A stretch of DNA of 64,000 nt, taken from contig NZ_PJRR01000004.1 of NCBI RefSeq assembly GCF_002858865.1, forward strand, positions 1 to 64,000, given 5' to 3'. The translations under genes and the position numbers were made by a program. This stretch comes from Caulobacter vibrioides. GTDB taxonomy: Bacteria; Pseudomonadota; Alphaproteobacteria; Caulobacterales; Caulobacteraceae. The notes beneath the pieces were generated by a model that was not told the origin of the DNA, ran no database searches, and was given only the letters and a program-made list of their open reading frames with translations. Of this stretch, positions 61,653 to 64,000 are shown piece by piece; position 1 is the first letter of the stretch; every line of letters begins with the position of its first letter.

Positions 61653-61753
61653 AGCATTTTCCGATGTGTTTGGATCGGAGAAATGCTCTAGCCCTTTGTA
61701 TTAACGCATTTTCTGACGACGAACCGAATCCACTTCGTCGGAAAATGCTCTAG
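61649..61753. repeat. 105-bp CTAG-bounded dispersed repeat, copy B
   Basis: Copy of 7065-7169 with two differences. It fits exactly between two convergent genes. The left CTAG provides the TAG stop of the receiver protein and the right CTAG the TAG stop of the alpha/beta hydrolase. Here the second hairpin retains GAATC (61726-61730), a GANTC site for CcrM-type methylation. Related long repeats have been described in Caulobacter. Confidence 0.9.
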
Positions 61754-62466
61754 CGATGTCCGGCGGGACGGGCCAGCCAGTGCCGTAAGGCGCCGTTCAC
61801 GGGGCCTGGGGCCTCCATCGGCGTCATGTGCCCCGTATCGGGGATCACAACCAGGTGCGAACAGCCGATGGCGGCGGCCATCTTGCGGTGTCCCTCCGCA
61901 GGCGTGATCTGGTCGTTCTCGCCGACAATGACCACCAACGGGACACGCAAGGCGCGCAGCGCGGCTTCGCCGTCCTCGCGCTCCAGGCTGTTCTGGCGCA
62001 GGAACACCTCGCGGCCCAGGCGCTGGGTCATGTCGACGATGCGGCGGGTGAGGTCGACGTCGTCCAGGCGCGAGGCGTCGATATAGCTCTTCATGATCGC
62101 CTGGCCGATCCCCAGGAACGTTCCGCCCTTGGCGGCGGCCTTGTTCAACGCGCGGCGCTGGGCGGCGCGCTCGGGCGTGTCGACATGGATCGAGGTATCC
62201 AGCAGGGCCAGACGCTCTATCCGCTCAGGCGCGATCCGGGCGATGTCTTGGGCCACATAGCCGCCCATCGAGAAGCCGGCGAGGGCGAAGGTCGGTTCGG
62301 CGTGGACGAGCACGTGCTCGGCCATCTGGCGGATCGTGGCGTACGGCGAAAGATCCGGAACCCAACAACGCGCGACGTCCGCCAGCCCACGGATCTGGTC
62401 GCGCCAAAGCTCGGCGTCGTTCAGCAGGCCGGGCAGGAGGATCAGCTGGGGGGTAGGAGTGGTCAT
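61750..62466 (-). CDS. Alpha/beta-fold hydrolase
   Basis: A 238-residue hydrolase from the ATG at 62466. The sequence LILLPGLLNDAELWRDQ leads the fold. The nucleophile elbow is AGFSMGGYVAQ (Ser near residue 92), the acid is in VGENDQITP, and the His in IPDTGHMTPMEAP. The cap region QRLGREVFLRQNSLE is short. The substrate is unknown; such proteins include carboxylesterases and haloperoxidase-like enzymes. The TAG stop is inside the dispersed repeat. Two upstream Met codons (62484, 62481) are less likely because family proteins begin close to the first strand. Confidence 0.85.
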   Translation of the reverse strand: MTTPTPQLILLPGLLNDAELWRDQIRGLADVARCWVPDLSPYATIRQMAEHVLVHAEPTFALAGFSMGGYVAQDIARIAPERIERLALLDTSIHVDTPERAAQRRALNKAAAKGGTFLGIGQAIMKSYIDASRLDDVDLTRRIVDMTQRLGREVFLRQNSLEREDGEAALRALRVPLVVIVGENDQITPAEGHRKMAAAIGCSHLVVIPDTGHMTPMEAPGPVNGALRHWLARPAGHR

Positions 62467-62603
62467 GGGCGTGCGTACCATCATTGCCGCTACAAGCTCC
62501 CGCTCACAGTGCTCTGCCGCCTGCTTTGCTCTCCGACGATCAAAGCCGACGCCGAAGACCGGACGTTCCTAAAGGCTGTTGAGGGGGGGGCGGACCTAGT
62601 TTT

Positions 62604-62736
62604 CCTTCTCCCCTTGCGGGAGAAGGTGTCAGCGAAGCTGACGGATGAGGGGTTGAAAAGCATCTCAGGATAGCGGAGCGCGACCCCTCACCCGACCGCC
62701 TTCGGCGGCCACCCTCTCCCTCAAGGGGAGAGGGAA
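62604..62736. repeat. CTTCTCCCC/GGGGAGAG-type palindromic repeat
   Basis: CCTTCTCCCCTTGCGGGAGAAGG at the left, GGATGAGGGG/CCCCTCACCC in the middle, and CCCTCTCCCTCAAGGGGAGAGGG at the right. It is the same family as the repeat that overlaps the puuB start at 23946-24066. Confidence 0.8.
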
Positions 62737-62865
62737 ACACGTCCGCTCAGGGCCGTGGGCAGTCTCCCGCCTGTCTCCAGAAACCCGACCTTCCCGGCGA
62801 CACGTCAGGGCGTCCATCGCCGCGACAGTCTGGCCGGCACGTAGAGGCGCCGATGTTGGCCCAAC

Positions 62866-62890
62866 AAAAAGGGCGCTCCGAAGAGCGCCC
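62866..62890 (-). terminator. rpoH terminator
   Basis: GGGCGCTC (62871-62878) and GAGCGCCC (62883-62890) form an 8-bp stem with a CGAA tetraloop. On the minus strand it is followed by TTTTTG. The plus side is followed by TTTCC, so weak bidirectional use is possible. Confidence 0.88.
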
Positions 62891-62919
62891 TTTCCGTCTC
62901 ACGATCATGAGACAAAGCC

Positions 62920-63807
62920 CTAGGCGTCGACCATGTTCTTGGCGATCGCCGCCTCGCGCATGGTCTTCTGCAGCTTCTCGAACGCGCGCACCTCGATCTG
63001 GCGCACGCGCTCGCGGCTGACGCCGTATTGGGCGGCGAGTTCTTCCAGGGTGGTCGGATCGTCCTTCAGGCGGCGCTCGGTCAGGATGTGACGCTCGCGG
63101 TCGGTCAGCTCGACCATCGCCTCTTCCAGAAGCGACATCCGCAGCGACTTTTCCTCGTCCTCGGCGACGCGGGTCTCCTGGGAGACCTGCTCCTCGTCAG
63201 CCAGCCAGTCCTGCCACTCGCTCTCGCCGTCGGCGCGCAGCGGCGCGTTCAGCGAGGCGTCGGGGCCCGACAGGCGGCGGTTCATCGAGATGACTTCGCT
63301 GTCCAGCACGCCCAGCTTGGTGGCGATCTGGCTGACCTGGTCAGGGTGCAGGTCGCCTTCCTGGAAGGCGGCGATCTGGCTCTTGGCCTTGCGCAGGTTG
63401 AAGAACAGCTTCTTCTGCGCAGCGGTCGTGCCCATCTTCACCAGCGACCACGAGCGCAGGATGTATTCCTGGATCGAGGCGCGGATCCACCACATGGCGT
63501 AGGTCGCCAGGCGGAAGCCCTTTTCGGGTTCGAACTTCTTGACCGCCTGCATCAGGCCGACATTGCCCTCGGAGATGACCTCGCCGATCGGCAGGCCGTA
63601 GCCGCGGTAGCCCATGGCGATCTTGGCTACGAGGCGCAGGTGGCTGGTGACCATCTTGTGGGCCGCTTGCGGGTCCTGATGCTCTTTCCAGCGCTGGGCC
63701 AGCATGAACTCTTCGTCCTTGCTGAGCATCGGGAACTTGCGGATCTCGGTGAGGTAACGCGACAAGCCGCCGTCCGGCGACATCACCGATAGAGAATTCA
63801 CGGCCAT
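62920..63807 (-). CDS. rpoH: RNA polymerase sigma-32 factor
   Basis: A 295-residue heat-shock sigma factor. Region 2 includes GNVGLMQAVKKFEPEKGFRL and ATYAMWWIRASIQEYIL. The RpoH box is seen in QKKLFFNLRKAKSQI, the segment specific to sigma-32 and involved in its turnover and core binding. Region 4 has the HTH TLEELAAQYGVSRERVRQIE. It directs transcription of chaperone and protease genes. The start at 63807 (MAVNSLSVM) is preferred; the ATG at 63816 is too close to the AAGGGG. A terminator follows. Confidence 0.95.
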   Translation of the reverse strand: MAVNSLSVMSPDGGLSRYLTEIRKFPMLSKDEEFMLAQRWKEHQDPQAAHKMVTSHLRLVAKIAMGYRGYGLPIGEVISEGNVGLMQAVKKFEPEKGFRLATYAMWWIRASIQEYILRSWSLVKMGTTAAQKKLFFNLRKAKSQIAAFQEGDLHPDQVSQIATKLGVLDSEVISMNRRLSGPDASLNAPLRADGESEWQDWLADEEQVSQETRVAEDEEKSLRMSLLEEAMVELTDRERHILTERRLKDDPTTLEELAAQYGVSRERVRQIEVRAFEKLQKTMREAAIAKNMVDA

Positions 63808-63875
63808 CTTACTCATATCCCCTTGCGTGCGGATCCGCTCGCCAATCGCGCGCGATCATCCCCCACACAGGAGGG

Positions 63876-63904
63876 TAGATAGTTCACGCTGCGGCAGTTT
63901 GAAG
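63876..63904 (-). promoter_or_regulatory. Possible rpoH promoter elements (weak)
   Basis: On the minus strand CTTCAA (63904-63899) and CTATCTA (63882-63876), 16 bases apart, loosely resemble the heat-shock-type -35/-10 pair, which fits the known autoregulation of rpoH in Caulobacter. The match is poor. An inverted repeat TCCGAG-N7-CTCGGA lies further upstream (63926-63944). Confidence 0.25.
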
Positions 63905-64000
63905 AGCGGTAACGCATTTGTAATGTCCGAGTTTCGGGCTCGGATATTGTACGAATGCGGCGATGGTTTGGACGCGTTGCGGCTGAAGTTGGAGAGAAGT

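Larger units (their letters stand above)
62467..62919. other. Intergenic region between hydrolase and rpoH
   Basis: This 450-base stretch holds the promoter side of the hydrolase gene, a G-run (62583-62590), the palindromic repeat at 62604-62736, and the rpoH terminator at 62866-62890. No gene was recognised. The frames at 62540-62740 are translated repeat. Confidence 0.7.

Overview
The window reads as a high-GC alphaproteobacterial chromosome, and I recognise it as Caulobacter (crescentus/vibrioides group or a close relative). The reasons are the RpoH sequence, the many TonB-dependent receptors, and dense families of palindromic intergenic repeats, one of which carries a GANTC (CcrM-type) site. 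No rRNA, tRNA, CRISPR array or clear prophage was found. All calls come from reading the sequence and translations by eye; no database search was run.

Layout. (1) 1-5.6 kb, minus strand: two tandem paralogous TonB-dependent receptors (the first cut by the window edge) and a chemoreceptor. All three have the same GACA-N3-TGTC motif upstream. (2) 6.0-7.0 kb: a DUF2332 protein. (3) 7.2-25.3 kb: a large polyamine uptake and catabolism locus. It holds an omega-aminotransferase divergent from a GntR regulator, then a PuuC-like aldehyde dehydrogenase, GabD, a glutamate-semialdehyde-aminomutase-like enzyme, a PuuA-like ligase, a PotFHIG-type ABC transporter, PuuD, a putrescine-type aminotransferase, a second PuuA and PuuB. 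A ParE/antitoxin pair lies antisense inside this run. Together the genes could take putrescine through the gamma-glutamyl route to GABA and then succinate. (4) 25.4-32.6 kb: a TPR-sulfotransferase, a TonB receptor, an APC amino-acid transporter and a secreted COG1228 amidohydrolase. (5) 33.0-36.6 kb, minus strand: an FAD oxidoreductase, a Rieske oxygenase and a BetI-like TetR regulator. (6) 36.8-41.7 kb: an RND efflux pair divergent from its TetR regulator across a 31-bp palindrome. (7) 41.7-49.7 kb: mixed genes, including a MocR regulator with a 30-bp palindrome, DUF983, a PHA-associated protein, a dipeptide epimerase, a double-domain HxlR regulator divergent from a thiolase, DUF1295 and DUF72. 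(8) 49.9-55.6 kb, minus strand: L-serine dehydratase, an M28 peptidase, a D-threonine-aldolase/D-serine-dehydratase family enzyme and a threonine dehydratase. (9) 55.7-64 kb: PagL-like outer-membrane deacylase, purA, a hybrid histidine kinase, an unknown protein, a receiver protein lacking the phosphoacceptor aspartate, an alpha/beta hydrolase and rpoH.

The most unusual signal is how the repeats sit in operons. In six places (gabD/aminomutase, potH/potI, potI/potG, potG/puuD, FAD oxidoreductase/Rieske, Rieske/tetR) a palindromic repeat fills the gap, and a mini-ORF runs from the upstream stop codon to the downstream start codon with overlaps at both ends (ATGA, GTGA or TGATG). Elsewhere repeat ends supply stop codons or protein termini. 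This looks like repeats inserted into start/stop overlaps under selection to keep translational coupling.
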